Part shown: in pieces, positions 1-10,542 of the stretch
Numbering within the stretch: the stretch's first letter is position 1
How the letters are laid out: each line of letters opens with the position of its first letter
DNA from: Micromonospora mirobrigensis
GTDB taxonomy: Bacteria; Actinomycetota; Actinomycetes; Mycobacteriales; Micromonosporaceae
Assembly: GCF_900091555.1 (NCBI RefSeq)
Contig: NZ_FMCX01000001.1
Coordinates: 806,001 to 870,000 of the forward strand
Direction: 5' to 3'
DNA: 64,000 nucleotides
Made by a program: the position numbers and the translations under genes
Notes under the pieces: model-generated
The model's database searches: none
Seen by the model: only the letters and a program-made list of their open reading frames with translations
What the model was told of the DNA's origin: nothing

Positions 1-472
1 CGTCGGCGGCGGTGACCTGGTTGCCGGCCTCCAGGCCCTCGATCGAGGCCTCCAGGTGGTCCGGCACCTTGGTGGCGTCGGCGACCACCGACAGGGTGTC
101 GTGGTCGTGCACGATCAGGGTGTCGCGGGCAGCCTCGCCGGTCAGCTGGACCGGGACCTCGACGGTGACCTTCTCGCCCCGGCGGACCAGGATCAGGTCG
201 ACGTGCTCGAAGGTGTCCTTGATCGGGTCGCGCTGGATCGCCTTCGGCAGCGCCAGCACCTGGGTGCCGTCGCTGACCTCGATGGCGAGGAGCTGGTTGG
301 CGCCACCGTTACGGATGGCGGCGGCGAACTCGCGGGCCGGGAGGGCGATGTGCTTGGGCTTCTCGCCGTGACCGTAAAGCACGGCGGGCACCTTGCCGGC
401 CCGGCGGGTACGACGGGCACCACCCTTGCCGAACTCGGTACGGGGCTCGGCGCTGATCTTTACCTCGGACAC
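1..472 (-). CDS. rplY: 50S ribosomal protein L25/general stress protein Ctc (3' end cut by window edge)
   Basis: L25 binds 5S rRNA in the large ribosomal subunit; long actinobacterial forms carry the Ctc-type C-terminal domain. The reading frame begins at a GTG (472-470) with an AGGAG ribosome site just upstream and opens SEVKISAEPRTEFGKGGARR, the usual L25 N-terminus, followed by the VPAVLYGHGEKPKHI segment and the DLILVRRGEKVTVEVPV strand region. About 157 residues are visible with no stop, so the C-terminal tail lies outside the window. It lies downstream of prs on the same strand, the usual actinobacterial order, but a strong hairpin (752-785) separates the two, so it is probably transcribed separately. 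Confidence 0.95.
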   Translation of the reverse strand, partial: MSEVKISAEPRTEFGKGGARRTRRAGKVPAVLYGHGEKPKHIALPAREFAAAIRNGGANQLLAIEVSDGTQVLALPKAIQRDPIKDTFEHVDLILVRRGEKVTVEVPVQLTGEAARDTLIVHDHDTLSVVADATKVPDHLEASIEGLEAGNQVTAAD

Positions 473-645
473 GGGGAAACTCCTGATACTTTCGCTGCGG
501 CGGCTTTGTCGTCTGGCGGTGCTGGGCGAGGGGCTCGCAGGGGCTCTACGTCTCAACGACTGCCCGGAGCACCGCGTCGATGACGGCGCCTCCGTGCGGC
601 GCTTTTCAGCGGCCCGCCGGGCACCCTCGCCGTGGCAACCGCACC

Positions 646-651
646 AGTCTA
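646..651 (-). promoter_or_regulatory. candidate -10 box for rplY
   Basis: TAGACT on the minus strand lies about 175 bases before the rplY GTG, in the 319-base gap between rplY and prs. No convincing -35 is visible. The rest of the gap holds only the prs terminator and no gene that I can support. Confidence 0.3.
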
Positions 652-751
652 CCCGAGCCGAATCGACCCCTCGCAGCAGTACCCGTATCCCCGATTGGCC
701 GGCCCATTACCCCTGCCGACCGGCGGCCAAACCTCCCCGCCGGAAAAGGGT

Positions 752-785
752 CCACCCCCGGCCGGGCAGACCGGACCGGGGGTGG
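752..785 (-). terminator. hairpin downstream of prs
   Basis: Perfect 10-bp inverted repeat CCACCCCCGG (752-761) and CCGGGGGTGG (776-785) with a 14-base loop, seven bases past the prs stop codon. No long T-run follows, which is usual for high-GC actinobacterial terminators. Confidence 0.6.
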
Positions 786-791
786 GAAGGC

Positions 792-1772
792 TCAGCTCAG
801 ACCGCCGAACAGGGTGGTCACCGAACCGTCGTCGAAGACCTCCCGGATGGCCCGGGCCAGCAGCGGGGCGATCGACAGCACGGTGAGCTTGTCGAGCTGC
901 TTCTCCGGCGGCAGCGGCAGCGTGTTGGTCACCACCACCTCGCTGATCGGGCTGTTCTTCAGCCGCTCGGTCGCCGGGTCCGACAGCAGCGCGTGGGTGG
1001 AGGCCACCACGATCTCCGCCGCGCCCTGCTCCTTGAGGATGTCCGCGGCCTTGGTGATCGTGCCACCGGTGTCGATCATGTCGTCGACGATCAGGCAGAC
1101 CCGGCCCTCGACGTCACCGACCACCCGGTTCGCCACCACCTGGTTCGGCTTCAGCGGGTCCCGGGTCTTGTGGATGAACGCCAGCGGGCAGCCGCCCAGC
1201 CGGTCGGTCCAGCGCTCGGCCACCCGCACCCGACCCGAGTCCGGCGCCACCACCGTCATCGGCCGGCCCGCGTACTTGCGCTCGACGTACTCGGCGAGGA
1301 TGTCCATCGCGAAGAGGTGGTCCACCGGGCCGTCGAAGAAGCCCTGGATCTGCGCGGTGTGCAGGTCGACCGTGAGGATCCGGTTCGCCCCGGCCGTCTT
1401 CAGCAGGTCGGCCACTAGGCGGGCCGAGATCGGCTCCCGGCCGCGGTGCTTCTTGTCCTGCCGGGCGTACGGGTAGAACGGCAGGACCACGGTGATCCGC
1501 TTGGCGGAGCCCCGCTTCAGCGCGTCGATCATGATCAGGGTCTCCATGACCCAGGTGTTGACGCCGTGCGTGACCGACTGGACCACGAACGCGTCGGAAC
1601 CGCGTACCGAGTCCTTGAACCGCACGAAGATCTCACCGTTGGCGAACTCGTAGGCGTCGGCCGGCGTCGGCGCGACGCCGAGCACCTCACCGATCTCCTT
1701 CGCCAGCTCCGGAAACCCTCGTCCGGAGAAGAGCATCAGGCTCTTGCGGTTTTCGGCGACGATGCTGCCCAT
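792..1772 (-). CDS. prs: ribose-phosphate diphosphokinase (PRPP synthetase)
   Basis: Makes phosphoribosyl pyrophosphate from ribose 5-phosphate and ATP, the activated sugar for purine, pyrimidine, histidine and tryptophan synthesis and, in actinobacteria, for the decaprenyl-phosphoribose route. The 326-residue protein is full length. Family marks include the flexible ATP loop PYARQDKKHRGREP (about residues 101-114), the metal site DLHTAQIQGFFD (about 137) and the PRPP loop VDDMIDTGGT (about 229). It lies 116 bp downstream of glmU on the same strand, the common actinobacterial order, and ends in a strong hairpin. Confidence 0.97.
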   Translation of the reverse strand: MGSIVAENRKSLMLFSGRGFPELAKEIGEVLGVAPTPADAYEFANGEIFVRFKDSVRGSDAFVVQSVTHGVNTWVMETLIMIDALKRGSAKRITVVLPFYPYARQDKKHRGREPISARLVADLLKTAGANRILTVDLHTAQIQGFFDGPVDHLFAMDILAEYVERKYAGRPMTVVAPDSGRVRVAERWTDRLGGCPLAFIHKTRDPLKPNQVVANRVVGDVEGRVCLIVDDMIDTGGTITKAADILKEQGAAEIVVASTHALLSDPATERLKNSPISEVVVTNTLPLPPEKQLDKLTVLSIAPLLARAIREVFDDGSVTTLFGGLS

Positions 1773-1888
1773 GGGCCCGTCTGCTCCCGTGTGTCGGTGG
1801 TTCCCGGCGGCGGTGGAGCCGGGGACTATTCGGTTGCAGTATGCCCCGGGTTCACCGGTCCACCCAGCGCCTCCGCACCCCCGTGGAT

Positions 1889-3352
1889 TCAGTCACCTTC
1901 GCTTGCGGTGGCACCGGAATCCGACGCACCCTCGCGGGCCCGCCGGGCCGCCTCGGCCGCCGCCGTTCCGGCCCGCTTGCGCAGCACCCAACCGTCGACG
2001 TTGCGCTGCTGACCCCGGGCCACCGCCATCGCGCCCGGCGGCACGTCCGCGATGATCACCGAGCCGGCCGCGGTGTACGCCCCGTCGCCCACCTCCACCG
2101 GCGCCACGAACATGTTGTCGGCGCCGGTACGGGCGTGACTGCCGATGGTGGTGTGGTGCTTGGACACCCCGTCGTAGTTGACGAAGACCGTGGCGGCGCC
2201 GATGTTGCTGTGCTCGCCGATCGTGGCGTCCCCCACGTACGACAGGTGCGGCACCTTGGAACCCTCGCCGATGGTGGCCTTCTTGGTCTCCACGAACGTG
2301 CCGACCTTGGCCTTGCGCCCCAGCCGCGACTCCGGCCGCAGGTACGCGTACGGGCCGACGGTGGCCTGCGGGCCGACCTCGGCGCCCACCGCGTGGCTGC
2401 GGACCACGCTGGCGCCCTCGCCGACCGTGGTGTCGATCAGCGTGGTGTCCGGGCCGACGAGCGCGCCGGCGCCGACCACGGTGGCGCCCTGGAGCTGGGT
2501 GTTCTGGTCGATCACCGCGTCCCGCTCGACGGTGGCGGTCACGTCGATCCAGGTGGTCGCCGGGTCCAGCACGGTCACCCCGGTCCGCATCCACGCCTCG
2601 TTGACCCGGTCGCGCAGCAGCCGGCGCAGGCCGGCCAGCTCCACCCGGTCGTTGCAGCCCAGCGTCTCGGTGTGGTCGGCCGCGACGTGCACCGCAACCG
2701 GCTCGCCCGCCGAGGCGAACAGCTCGAAGACGTCGGTGAGGTATTCCTCGCCCTGGTCGTTGTCGGTGGAGAGCTTGCCCAGCGCCTCGCGCAGCCGGAC
2801 CAGGTCGAAGGCGTAGATGCCGGCGTTGATCTCGCGCAGCTCGCGCTGCGCGGGGGTGGCGTCCCGCTCCTCGACGATCCGCTCCAGCCGGCCGGCGCCG
2901 TCCCGGACGATCCGCCCCAGGCCGGTCGGGTCCGGCACCGCGGCGGCCAGCACGGTCGCCGCCGCGCCGGCCCCCTCGTGCGCCTCGACCAGCGCGGCGA
3001 CCGTCTCGGCGCGCAGCAGCGGCACGTCGCCGTTGAGCACCACCACCGTGCCGGTCGCGTCCGGTACGGCTTCCAGCGCGATCCGGACCGCGTGGCCGGT
3101 GCCGAGCTGCCGCTCCTGGAGCACCGGGGTGGCCTGCGGGGCGACCTCGGACAGGTGCTCACGGACCTGCTCGGCGCGGTGGCCCACCACCACGACGGTG
3201 CGCTCGGCGCCCACCGGGGCGGCGGCGGTCAGCACGTGGCCGATCAGGGTCCGGCCGAGCATCGGGTGCAGCACCTTGGGCAGGTCGGACTTCATCCGCT
3301 TGCCCTCACCGGCGGCGAGCACGACGACGGTGCGGAGGTGGGGCTGGGACAC
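1889..3352 (-). CDS. glmU: bifunctional N-acetylglucosamine-1-phosphate uridyltransferase/glucosamine-1-phosphate acetyltransferase
   Basis: Cytosolic enzyme for the last two steps to UDP-GlcNAc, the peptidoglycan precursor. The N-terminal pyrophosphorylase domain opens with the nucleotide loop LAAGEGKRMKSDLPK (about residues 11-25). The C-terminal half is a left-handed beta-helix of hexapeptide repeats carrying NYDGVSKHHTTIG. I chose the GTG at 3352-3350 because GGGAG lies 8 bases upstream and the protein then begins directly before the nucleotide loop; this gives 487 residues, normal for actinobacteria. A TAGCAT -10-like box lies about 40 bases upstream, and tRNA-Gln precedes it on the same strand. 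Confidence 0.96.
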   Translation of the reverse strand: MSQPHLRTVVVLAAGEGKRMKSDLPKVLHPMLGRTLIGHVLTAAAPVGAERTVVVVGHRAEQVREHLSEVAPQATPVLQERQLGTGHAVRIALEAVPDATGTVVVLNGDVPLLRAETVAALVEAHEGAGAAATVLAAAVPDPTGLGRIVRDGAGRLERIVEERDATPAQRELREINAGIYAFDLVRLREALGKLSTDNDQGEEYLTDVFELFASAGEPVAVHVAADHTETLGCNDRVELAGLRRLLRDRVNEAWMRTGVTVLDPATTWIDVTATVERDAVIDQNTQLQGATVVGAGALVGPDTTLIDTTVGEGASVVRSHAVGAEVGPQATVGPYAYLRPESRLGRKAKVGTFVETKKATIGEGSKVPHLSYVGDATIGEHSNIGAATVFVNYDGVSKHHTTIGSHARTGADNMFVAPVEVGDGAYTAAGSVIIADVPPGAMAVARGQQRNVDGWVLRKRAGTAAAEAARRAREGASDSGATASEGD

Positions 3353-3392
3353 GACGCATGCTCCCGTCGGGAAGGCGGACAGTCTCGCGGCC

Positions 3393-3398
3393 ATGCTA
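3393..3398 (-). promoter_or_regulatory. candidate -10 box for glmU
   Basis: TAGCAT on the minus strand, about 40 bases before the glmU GTG. No clear -35 is seen. Read-through from tRNA-Gln is also possible. Confidence 0.35.
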
Positions 3399-3427
3399 AC
3401 CAGGCGACGAGGGACAGATCGCAGAAG

Positions 3428-3498
3428 CTCCCGGGAGAGGATTCGAACCCCTATAATCAGGACCAAAACCTGACGTCCTGCCATTAGACGACCCGGGA
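3428..3498 (-). tRNA. tRNA-Gln (anticodon UUG)
   Basis: A full cloverleaf is readable: acceptor TCCCGGG/CCCGGGA, a D arm, anticodon stem TCAGG/CCTGA closing the loop TTTTGGT with anticodon TTG, T arm AGGGG/CCTCT around TTCGAAT, and discriminator G. It is 71 nt with no encoded CCA. It lies 75 bp upstream of glmU on the same strand. Confidence 0.95.
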
Positions 3499-3536
3499 AG
3501 GTCGAAAACGGGCAAAAAGCACCCGCTGGTGGCTGA

Positions 3537-3953
3537 CTACACCTTACCGTTCCCGGTCGGGATCTCCACCGGCCATTCCCCGCACCGTCCCCTCCATCCG
3601 CCAATACAGCGGCCTCGATCTCGGCACCTCCACCACGAGGCACCCGGCGCCCGGACGACCGCCGGGTCGGCCTCCAGCGGCACGTGCCGCACCCACAGAT
3701 AGGCCGTGGACCGCGCCACCCCGAGACGGTCCGCGATGTCGGGCACGGTGCCACCCTGCGCGCGCAGCTTCAGCGCCTCGGCCCGCAGCTCATCCTTGGC
3801 CGTCGGCCGGCGGGTCAACTCCGGCGGCGGGACACCCCGCAGCAACTCCTGTACGCGGTTGCGTCCAAGGCCGGTCCGTTCCCGAATCTGCGCCACCGAG
3901 AGCCCTCCCTCCGCGCGAAGTCGCCGCACCTCGTCCCCGTCCACCTCGGCCAT
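3537..3953 (-). pseudogene. helix-turn-helix protein, probably a decayed remnant with an internal deletion and frameshift
   Basis: The open frame codes for 138 residues. The first ~95 look intact, with two HTH units (IRERTGLGRNRVQELL and IADRLGVARSTAYLWV) like resolvase or transposase DNA-binding domains. After about residue 105 the frame becomes an unstructured Trp/Cys/Arg-rich string. In another frame, 3639-3544 reads LVVEVPRSRPLYWRMEGTV and ends in a stop. That matches my recollection of the C-terminal end of longer (~250 residue) actinobacterial HTH proteins of this type. I infer that the middle was deleted and the tail shifted out of frame. It lies 39 bp from tRNA-Gln. Confidence 0.6.
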
Positions 3954-4025
3954 GACCGCAGATTAGGACAGGCGTACGACGCCGATGGGCGTTCCGCGGC
4001 CCGGGGAACCTGGCAGGATGGTCGG

Positions 4026-4724
4026 GTGACGGAGCGCAGCGGGGCGAACGCCGGGCGGCACGGCGAGACGGAGGGTGCCCGTCGGCGCACCCCGGCCGGC
4101 AAACCCACCCCCCGGGTACGCATGTCCGCCGGCCAACGCCGCGAGCAGCTCATCGCGATCGCCCGTCAGCTCTTCGCCGAGCGCGGTTTCGACGCCACCT
4201 CCATCGAGGAGGTCGCCGCCCGGGCCCGGGTCTCCAAGCCGGTGGTCTACGAGCACTTCGGCGGCAAGGAGGGCCTGTACGCCGTGGTGGTGGACCGGGA
4301 GGTGCGCGCCCTGCTGGACCGGATCGCCACCGCGCTGACCGCCGGGCATCCGCGCGAGCTGCTGGAGCAGGCGGCAACGGCCCTGCTCGGCTACATCGAG
4401 GAGGAGACCAGCGGCTTCCGGGTGCTGGTCCGGGAGTCGCCGGTGATGTCGGCGGCGGGCAGCTTCAGCAGCGTGATGAACGACGTGGCGCACCGGGTCG
4501 AGCACATCCTGGGCGCCGAGTTCTCGGCCCGGGGTTACGACCCGAAGCTGGCCGAGCTCTATTCGCAGGCACTGGTGGGGATGGTGGCGTTGGCTGGCCG
4601 GTGGTGGCTGGAGGTGCGCGAGCCGGGCAAGGAGACGGTCGCCGCGCACCTGGTCAACCTGGCCTGGAACGGGCTGTCGCACCTGGAGGCGACGCCCGGC
4701 CTGATCGCCGTCCGGGGCGAGTGA
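4026..4724 (+). CDS. TetR/AcrR-family transcriptional regulator
   Basis: One-component DNA-binding repressor with unknown ligand. The HTH lies at about residues 45-90 of the 232-residue form (ARQLFAERGFDATSIEEVAA, then VSKPVVYEHFGGKEGLY). The rest is an all-helical ligand-binding domain. I chose GTG 4026, which has AGGA about 8 bases upstream; ATG 4122 would give a more typical 200 residues. It is divergent from the decayed HTH gene (72 bp gap) and converges on the DUF4383 gene 7 bp away, so neighbours give no clear target. Confidence 0.88.
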   Translation: MTERSGANAGRHGETEGARRRTPAGKPTPRVRMSAGQRREQLIAIARQLFAERGFDATSIEEVAARARVSKPVVYEHFGGKEGLYAVVVDREVRALLDRIATALTAGHPRELLEQAATALLGYIEEETSGFRVLVRESPVMSAAGSFSSVMNDVAHRVEHILGAEFSARGYDPKLAELYSQALVGMVALAGRWWLEVREPGKETVAAHLVNLAWNGLSHLEATPGLIAVRGE

Positions 4725-4731
4725 GGCCCGG

Positions 4732-5202
4732 TCAGTGGTTGCCGGAGACGGTGGGCCGGCGGTGCCGGGCCTCCACGGCGGCGTGCTCGTCCGGGCCGAC
4801 CTTGTCGTAGAGGCCGGTGGCGAGCAGCAGCAGCCCGAACAGCAGCGACACGATCACCGTGGACATCGAGAAGTTGAGGAAGTTCGCGCTGGTCTGGAGC
4901 ACGCTCATCATCAGCACCCCGGTGACCATGAAGACCACCCCGGCGGTCAGGTTCATGTAGTGGCCGAGGTTGCTGCGCCGGGACGCCCCGATCATCAGGA
5001 TGATCCCGAAGATCACCGACACCAGCGAGAACGCCAGGTTGGTGCGGAGCCCGAGGGCCCAGTGGCTGCCCCGGTCGAAGAGCGACTCACCCCAGGTCTC
5101 GACGACGCCGTAGACCCCGAAGACCAGGATGTAGAGCCCGACCAGACCGGCGAAGACCCGGTATAGCGGGCGCGCCGGGTGGTTCACCGGGAAATGCGCC
5201 AT
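4732..5202 (-). CDS. DUF4383 family membrane protein (copy 1)
   Basis: A 156-residue integral membrane protein with four predicted transmembrane segments (about residues 15-35, 55-75, 85-105 and 115-135) and the family N-terminus HFPVNHPARPLYR. Function unknown; DUF4383 proteins are common in actinobacteria. It is followed upstream at 5353-5808 by a clear paralogue on the same strand that shares the VNHPARP start, the asparagine-rich turn NFLNFS and the YDKVG end, so the two arose by tandem duplication. Confidence 0.85.
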   Translation of the reverse strand: MAHFPVNHPARPLYRVFAGLVGLYILVFGVYGVVETWGESLFDRGSHWALGLRTNLAFSLVSVIFGIILMIGASRRSNLGHYMNLTAGVVFMVTGVLMMSVLQTSANFLNFSMSTVIVSLLFGLLLLATGLYDKVGPDEHAAVEARHRRPTVSGNH

Positions 5203-5309
5203 GACCGCCTCCGTCCAGCGATGACCGATTCCTCGGAATTGTCGCGTACGTCGGCGGAACTGTCCGCCGAAACACCGGGGGCACGAGCGGAAAGGCCGGA
5301 GAACGACAA

Positions 5310-5339
5310 GTCCCGGCCCCGCGACGGCGGGACCGGGAC
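5310..5339 (-). terminator. hairpin downstream of DUF4383 copy 2
   Basis: GTCCCGGCCCCGC (5310-5322) and GCGGGACCGGGAC (5327-5339) form a 13-bp stem with one mismatch and a 4-base loop, 13 bases past the stop of the gene at 5353. Confidence 0.55.
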
Positions 5340-5352
5340 CGGAGAACGCGGC

Positions 5353-5808
5353 TCAGAGCACCAGGCGGGCCTTCTCCCAGGCCTCCTTCTCCTCCTCGGT
5401 GCCGACCTTGCCGTACATGCTGACCATCAGCAGCACCAGGGCCAGGGTCAGGGTGACCACCACGGTGGCGATGCTGAAGTTGAGGATGTTGGCGTCGGTC
5501 TGGATGAAGGCGAGCGCGGCCAGGCCGATCGCCATCAGGGCGTACGCCAGGTAGCCGTTGATCACGACGTCGCGGTTGCGGCCGAGCACGGTGCCGGCCA
5601 GCACGGCCGCCCCGATTCCGATGGCGAGCAGCGAGAATGCCAGATTCGTGCCCTGGCCGAGGGACCGGGTGTCATTCTGGGCGAAGAAGTCGTCGCCGAG
5701 GCTGGCGATGACGCCGAGCACTCCGAAGACCACGTAGTACAGACCAACGAGCCCGCCGATCGCCCGGTAGATCGGCCGCGCGGGGTGGTTGACGGGGGTG
5801 TGGGCCAT
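5353..5808 (-). CDS. DUF4383 family membrane protein (copy 2)
   Basis: A 151-residue membrane protein with four predicted transmembrane segments, beginning MAHTPVNHPARPIYR and carrying ANILNFSIATVVV. I chose ATG 5808 because it aligns exactly with the start of the neighbouring paralogue at 4732-5202. The hairpin between the copies suggests separate transcripts. Function unknown; no catalytic residues are recognisable. Confidence 0.85.
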   Translation of the reverse strand: MAHTPVNHPARPIYRAIGGLVGLYYVVFGVLGVIASLGDDFFAQNDTRSLGQGTNLAFSLLAIGIGAAVLAGTVLGRNRDVVINGYLAYALMAIGLAALAFIQTDANILNFSIATVVVTLTLALVLLMVSMYGKVGTEEEKEAWEKARLVL

Positions 5809-5901
5809 GTCTGTGTCTCCAAGACCGTTCGGGTGAGGGGTCGCGAACAATTCTCCCGCATGCCGGCCTGTGACGCCGCACACCCCCCACCCGGGGGTCG
5901 G

Positions 5902-7701
<1,800 letters not shown>

Positions 7702-7860
7702 GACCCCACCCACCTCCATGATCAAGGCGTCCCGGTGCCGGCGGGCACGGGACGCCTGAGGTCTTCCAGGGTACGCGGTCCCGCCGCGACGAAGGACAGC
7801 CGGCGCTTCTCGGGGTGGTTCCGGGGATCTCCCCGATGGTGCCCGGCGAGCGGTCGAAAC

Positions 7861-7866
7861 TACAGT
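7861..7866 (+). promoter_or_regulatory. -10 box, leaderless start of the gene at 7873
   Basis: TACAGT, six bases, then GTG. No ribosome-binding site is present, consistent with transcription starting at the start codon. Confidence 0.55.
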
Positions 7867-7872
7867 CACGCC

Positions 7873-8544
7873 GTGACGGACCCCAAGATCAGCATGACGA
7901 CAACCAACCGTGAGGTCCGGCGTCGGCACCAGGTACTGACCGTGGCGGCCTGCGGAGTTCTCCTGGGCGCGGTCGACCTGCTGCTGCAGCGCACCCTGCC
8001 GTACCCCTGGGCGAACCTCGCCAACTCCAGCGCCGTCTGGGCGCTGGGCGCGTTCGGCATCGGCTGGTGGCTCCGCGCCGGCTGGTGGCGGTCAGCCCTT
8101 GCCGGGATCGTGCTGCTGGTCGTCGCCGTTCAGGTCTACCACCTCACGGCGGCGGTCGTGATGGACGACGACGTGCAGATGCTGTGGTCCCCGACGGGGA
8201 TCATGTGGTCGGCCTTCGGAGTCCTCGCCGGCGCGCTCTTCGGAGCGGCGGGCGGGCTGACCCACGACCGCCGACCATGGCTGCGGCCGATCGCCGTGGC
8301 CATGCCCGGCGCGGTCCTGCTCGCCGAGGCGGCGATGCTCGTCGATCGCAGCGACAACCCCGGCCGCGGACCGAACTACCGGACCGACAGCCTGCAGACC
8401 GCGGCGATCGAAGCGATCCTCGGTGTCGCCCTGATCCTGCTCGTCGCGCGGACGAACCGGGTACGTCTGCTGGCGCTCACCGCGGCGATCGTGCTCGCCG
8501 CGATCGGCTTCGCCGGGTTCACCGTCGCCGGCTTCGGCGACTGA
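7873..8544 (+). CDS. multi-pass membrane protein, possibly DUF6518 family
   Basis: A 223-residue protein (216 from ATG 7894) with about seven hydrophobic segments, beginning after an Arg-rich cytoplasmic start (NREVRRRHQ). The loop LQRTLPYPWANLANSSAVW followed by WALGAFGIGWW resembles actinobacterial DUF6518 proteins; that assignment is from memory and not certain. GTG 7873 is chosen because a TACAGT -10 box lies six bases upstream. It is divergent from the ABC-F gene and has no obvious partner. Function unknown. Confidence 0.75.
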   Translation: MTDPKISMTTTNREVRRRHQVLTVAACGVLLGAVDLLLQRTLPYPWANLANSSAVWALGAFGIGWWLRAGWWRSALAGIVLLVVAVQVYHLTAAVVMDDDVQMLWSPTGIMWSAFGVLAGALFGAAGGLTHDRRPWLRPIAVAMPGAVLLAEAAMLVDRSDNPGRGPNYRTDSLQTAAIEAILGVALILLVARTNRVRLLALTAAIVLAAIGFAGFTVAGFGD

Positions 8545-8631
8545 GCTGTCCGCTTCCCCGACGCGCCGCCGCCACCTCCCGGACGTGCCGGTCGGGACGG
8601 CGAGCCGGGTGCGGTGGCTCCCGCTCGCCGG

Positions 8632-9624
8632 TCAGACGACGCGGGCCCCCGGCATCGGGCCGTGGGCGGCCCGGGCGGCCCGGCACACCCCGGCGGCCTC
8701 GATCTCGGCGGCGATCCGCTCCGCGTCCGACCCGTCGGCGGCGAGGAAGACGCAGGTCGGGCCGGAGCCGGAGACGAGGCCGGCGAGCGCGCCGGCGGCC
8801 TCGCCGGCCTTCAGCGTCGCCGCGAGGGCCGGGCGCAGGGAGAGCGCGGCGGCCTGCATGTCGTTGCCCAGGGCGGCAGCCAGCACCGCCGGGTCCCGCT
8901 GCCGCAGGGCGGCGAGCAGAGCGTCGGCGCTGCCCAGCGGCGCTGCCGCGGCGCCGGCGGCGCGCAGCCGGTCCAGCTCGCGGTAGACCTCCGGGGTGGA
9001 CAGGCCACCGTCGGCGACCGCCACCACCCAGTGCCAGCTGGTCGGCCGGGCCAGCACCGGGCTGACCGCCTCGCCCCGCCCGGTGCCGAGCGCGGTGCCG
9101 CCGTGGATCAGGAAGGGCACGTCGGAGCCGAGGCCGGCGGCGATGGCCGCCAGCTCGTCCCGGGACAGGCCGGTCCCCCACAGCGCGTCGCAGGCGACCA
9201 GGGCCGCCGCGGCGTCGGCGCTGCCGCCGGCCAGCCCGCCCGCCAGCGGGATCTGCTTGCGCAGGTGCAGCCGGGCGTACGGCGGCACCCCGGCGTACGC
9301 GGCGAGGGCGTGGGCCGCCCGGATCACCAGGTTGGAGTCGTCCAGGGCCAGCTCGCCGGTGCCCTCCCCCTCCATGGTGAGGGTGAGGGTGTCGCCCCGG
9401 CGGGCGGTCAGCTCGTCGTGCAGCGAGATCGCGTGGTAGACGGTGTTCAGCTCGTGGTAGCCGTCGGGGCGCAGCGGACCCACCCCGAGATGCAGGTTGA
9501 TCTTCGCCGGGACCCGGACCCGCACCGGGCCACTGGCTCCGCGCAGCCGCGGCTCGTCCTCGTCGTCCGGTCCCCAGGCCTCGGTCACGGGGCGACGTCC
9601 CGAATCCGCGACCGGACCTCGCAC
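8632..9624 (-). CDS. ispE: 4-diphosphocytidyl-2-C-methyl-D-erythritol kinase
   Basis: ATP-dependent kinase of the MEP isoprenoid pathway (fourth committed step). A GHMP-family fold is shown by the N-terminal VRVPAKINLHLGVG, the ATP loop PLAGGLAGGSADAAAAL (about residues 125-141) and the C-terminal glycine motif GLVSGSGPTCVFL. GTG 9624 has GGAGA five bases upstream, giving 330 residues. GTG 9588 (318 residues) is an alternative closer to the usual length. It lies 41 bp after ksgA, as in many actinobacteria (tatD-ksgA-ispE), probably as one operon. Confidence 0.95.
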   Translation of the reverse strand: MRGPVADSGRRPVTEAWGPDDEDEPRLRGASGPVRVRVPAKINLHLGVGPLRPDGYHELNTVYHAISLHDELTARRGDTLTLTMEGEGTGELALDDSNLVIRAAHALAAYAGVPPYARLHLRKQIPLAGGLAGGSADAAAALVACDALWGTGLSRDELAAIAAGLGSDVPFLIHGGTALGTGRGEAVSPVLARPTSWHWVVAVADGGLSTPEVYRELDRLRAAGAAAAPLGSADALLAALRQRDPAVLAAALGNDMQAAALSLRPALAATLKAGEAAGALAGLVSGSGPTCVFLAADGSDAERIAAEIEAAGVCRAARAAHGPMPGARVV

Positions 9625-9665
9625 GGCTTCTCCACGATCAACTCCTCGGCGGGCACGGCGTCAGC

Positions 9666-10535
9666 CTACTTCGCGGGCGGCGTACCGACCGGGGCCGACG
9701 CGGCGATCGCGGCGAACTGCTCGACGGTCAGCGACTCGCCCCGGGCCCCCGGGTCCACCCCGGCGGCGGTGAGCGCGGCGGCGGCCCGGTCCGGTCCACC
9801 GGCCCAGCCGGCCAAGGCCGCCCGCAACGTCTTGCGACGCTGGGCGAACGCCGCGTCGACCACCGCGAAGACGGCCTTCCGGGCCACGTCGGCGCGGGGC
9901 GGTTCGCGGCGGGTGAAGGCGACCAGCCCGGAGTCGACGTTCGGCACCGGCCAGAAGACGTTCGGCGGCACCTTGCCGGCGGCCCGGGCGTGGGCGTACC
10001 AGGCGAGCTTCACCGACGGGATGCCGTACACCTTGGAGCCGGGACCGGCGACCAGCCGGTCGGCGACCTCCTTCTGCACCATCACCAGGCCCTGGCGCAG
10101 GCTGGGCAGCTCGGCCAGCAGGTGCAGCACCACCGGCACCGCGACGTTGTAGGGCAGGTTCGCCACCAGCGCGGTCGGCGGCGGATCGGCCAGCTCGGCG
10201 GCGGTGACCCGCAGCGCGTCGGCCCGGTGGACGGTGAGCCGGTCGGCGGCCGGCCCGGCGAACCGGGCGGCGGTCTCCGGCAGCGCGCCGGCCAGCGTCG
10301 GGTCGATCTCCACCGCGTGCACGTGGGCGGCGGCCGGCAGCAGGGCCAGGGTAAGCGAGCCGAGCCCGGGGCCGACCTCCAGCGCCACGTCCTCCGCGGC
10401 CAGCCCGGCGGCGGCGACGATCCGGCGCACCGTGTTCGGGTCGTGCACGAAGTTCTGGCCGAGCTTCTTGGTCGGCGCGACGCCGAGGCGCGCGGCGAGT
10501 TCCCGGATCTCCGCCGGGCCGAGGAGACCGGTCAC
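9666..10535 (-). CDS. ksgA: 16S rRNA (adenine1518-N6/adenine1519-N6) dimethyltransferase
   Basis: Dimethylates two adjacent adenines near the 3' end of 16S rRNA during small-subunit assembly, using SAM. Visible family marks are [12 protein letters not shown] at the N-terminus, the SAM motif [10 protein letters not shown], the acidic VEIDP, and the catalytic [10 protein letters not shown]. The length of 289 residues is normal. GTG 10535 has no ribosome site but a TACGCT box 7 bases upstream, so it may have its own leaderless transcript as well as lying 32 bp behind tatD. The rpf gene found at this point in mycobacteria is absent. Confidence 0.96.
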   Translation of the reverse strand: MTGLLGPAEIRELAARLGVAPTKKLGQNFVHDPNTVRRIVAAAGLAAEDVALEVGPGLGSLTLALLPAAAHVHAVEIDPTLAGALPETAARFAGPAADRLTVHRADALRVTAAELADPPPTALVANLPYNVAVPVVLHLLAELPSLRQGLVMVQKEVADRLVAGPGSKVYGIPSVKLAWYAHARAAGKVPPNVFWPVPNVDSGLVAFTRREPPRADVARKAVFAVVDAAFAQRRKTLRAALAGWAGGPDRAAAALTAAGVDPGARGESLTVEQFAAIAASAPVGTPPAK

Positions 10536-10542
10536 GCCCCGT

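Noticed and set aside
1841-3487. Long open frame on the plus strand over glmU
   Set aside because: Antisense shadow of glmU with no recognisable motifs.
3428-3498. tRNA-Gln as an attachment site of an integrated element
   Set aside because: There is no integrase, no repeat of the tRNA 3' end, and flanking genes are conserved core genes. Only the decayed HTH gene hints at past recombination.
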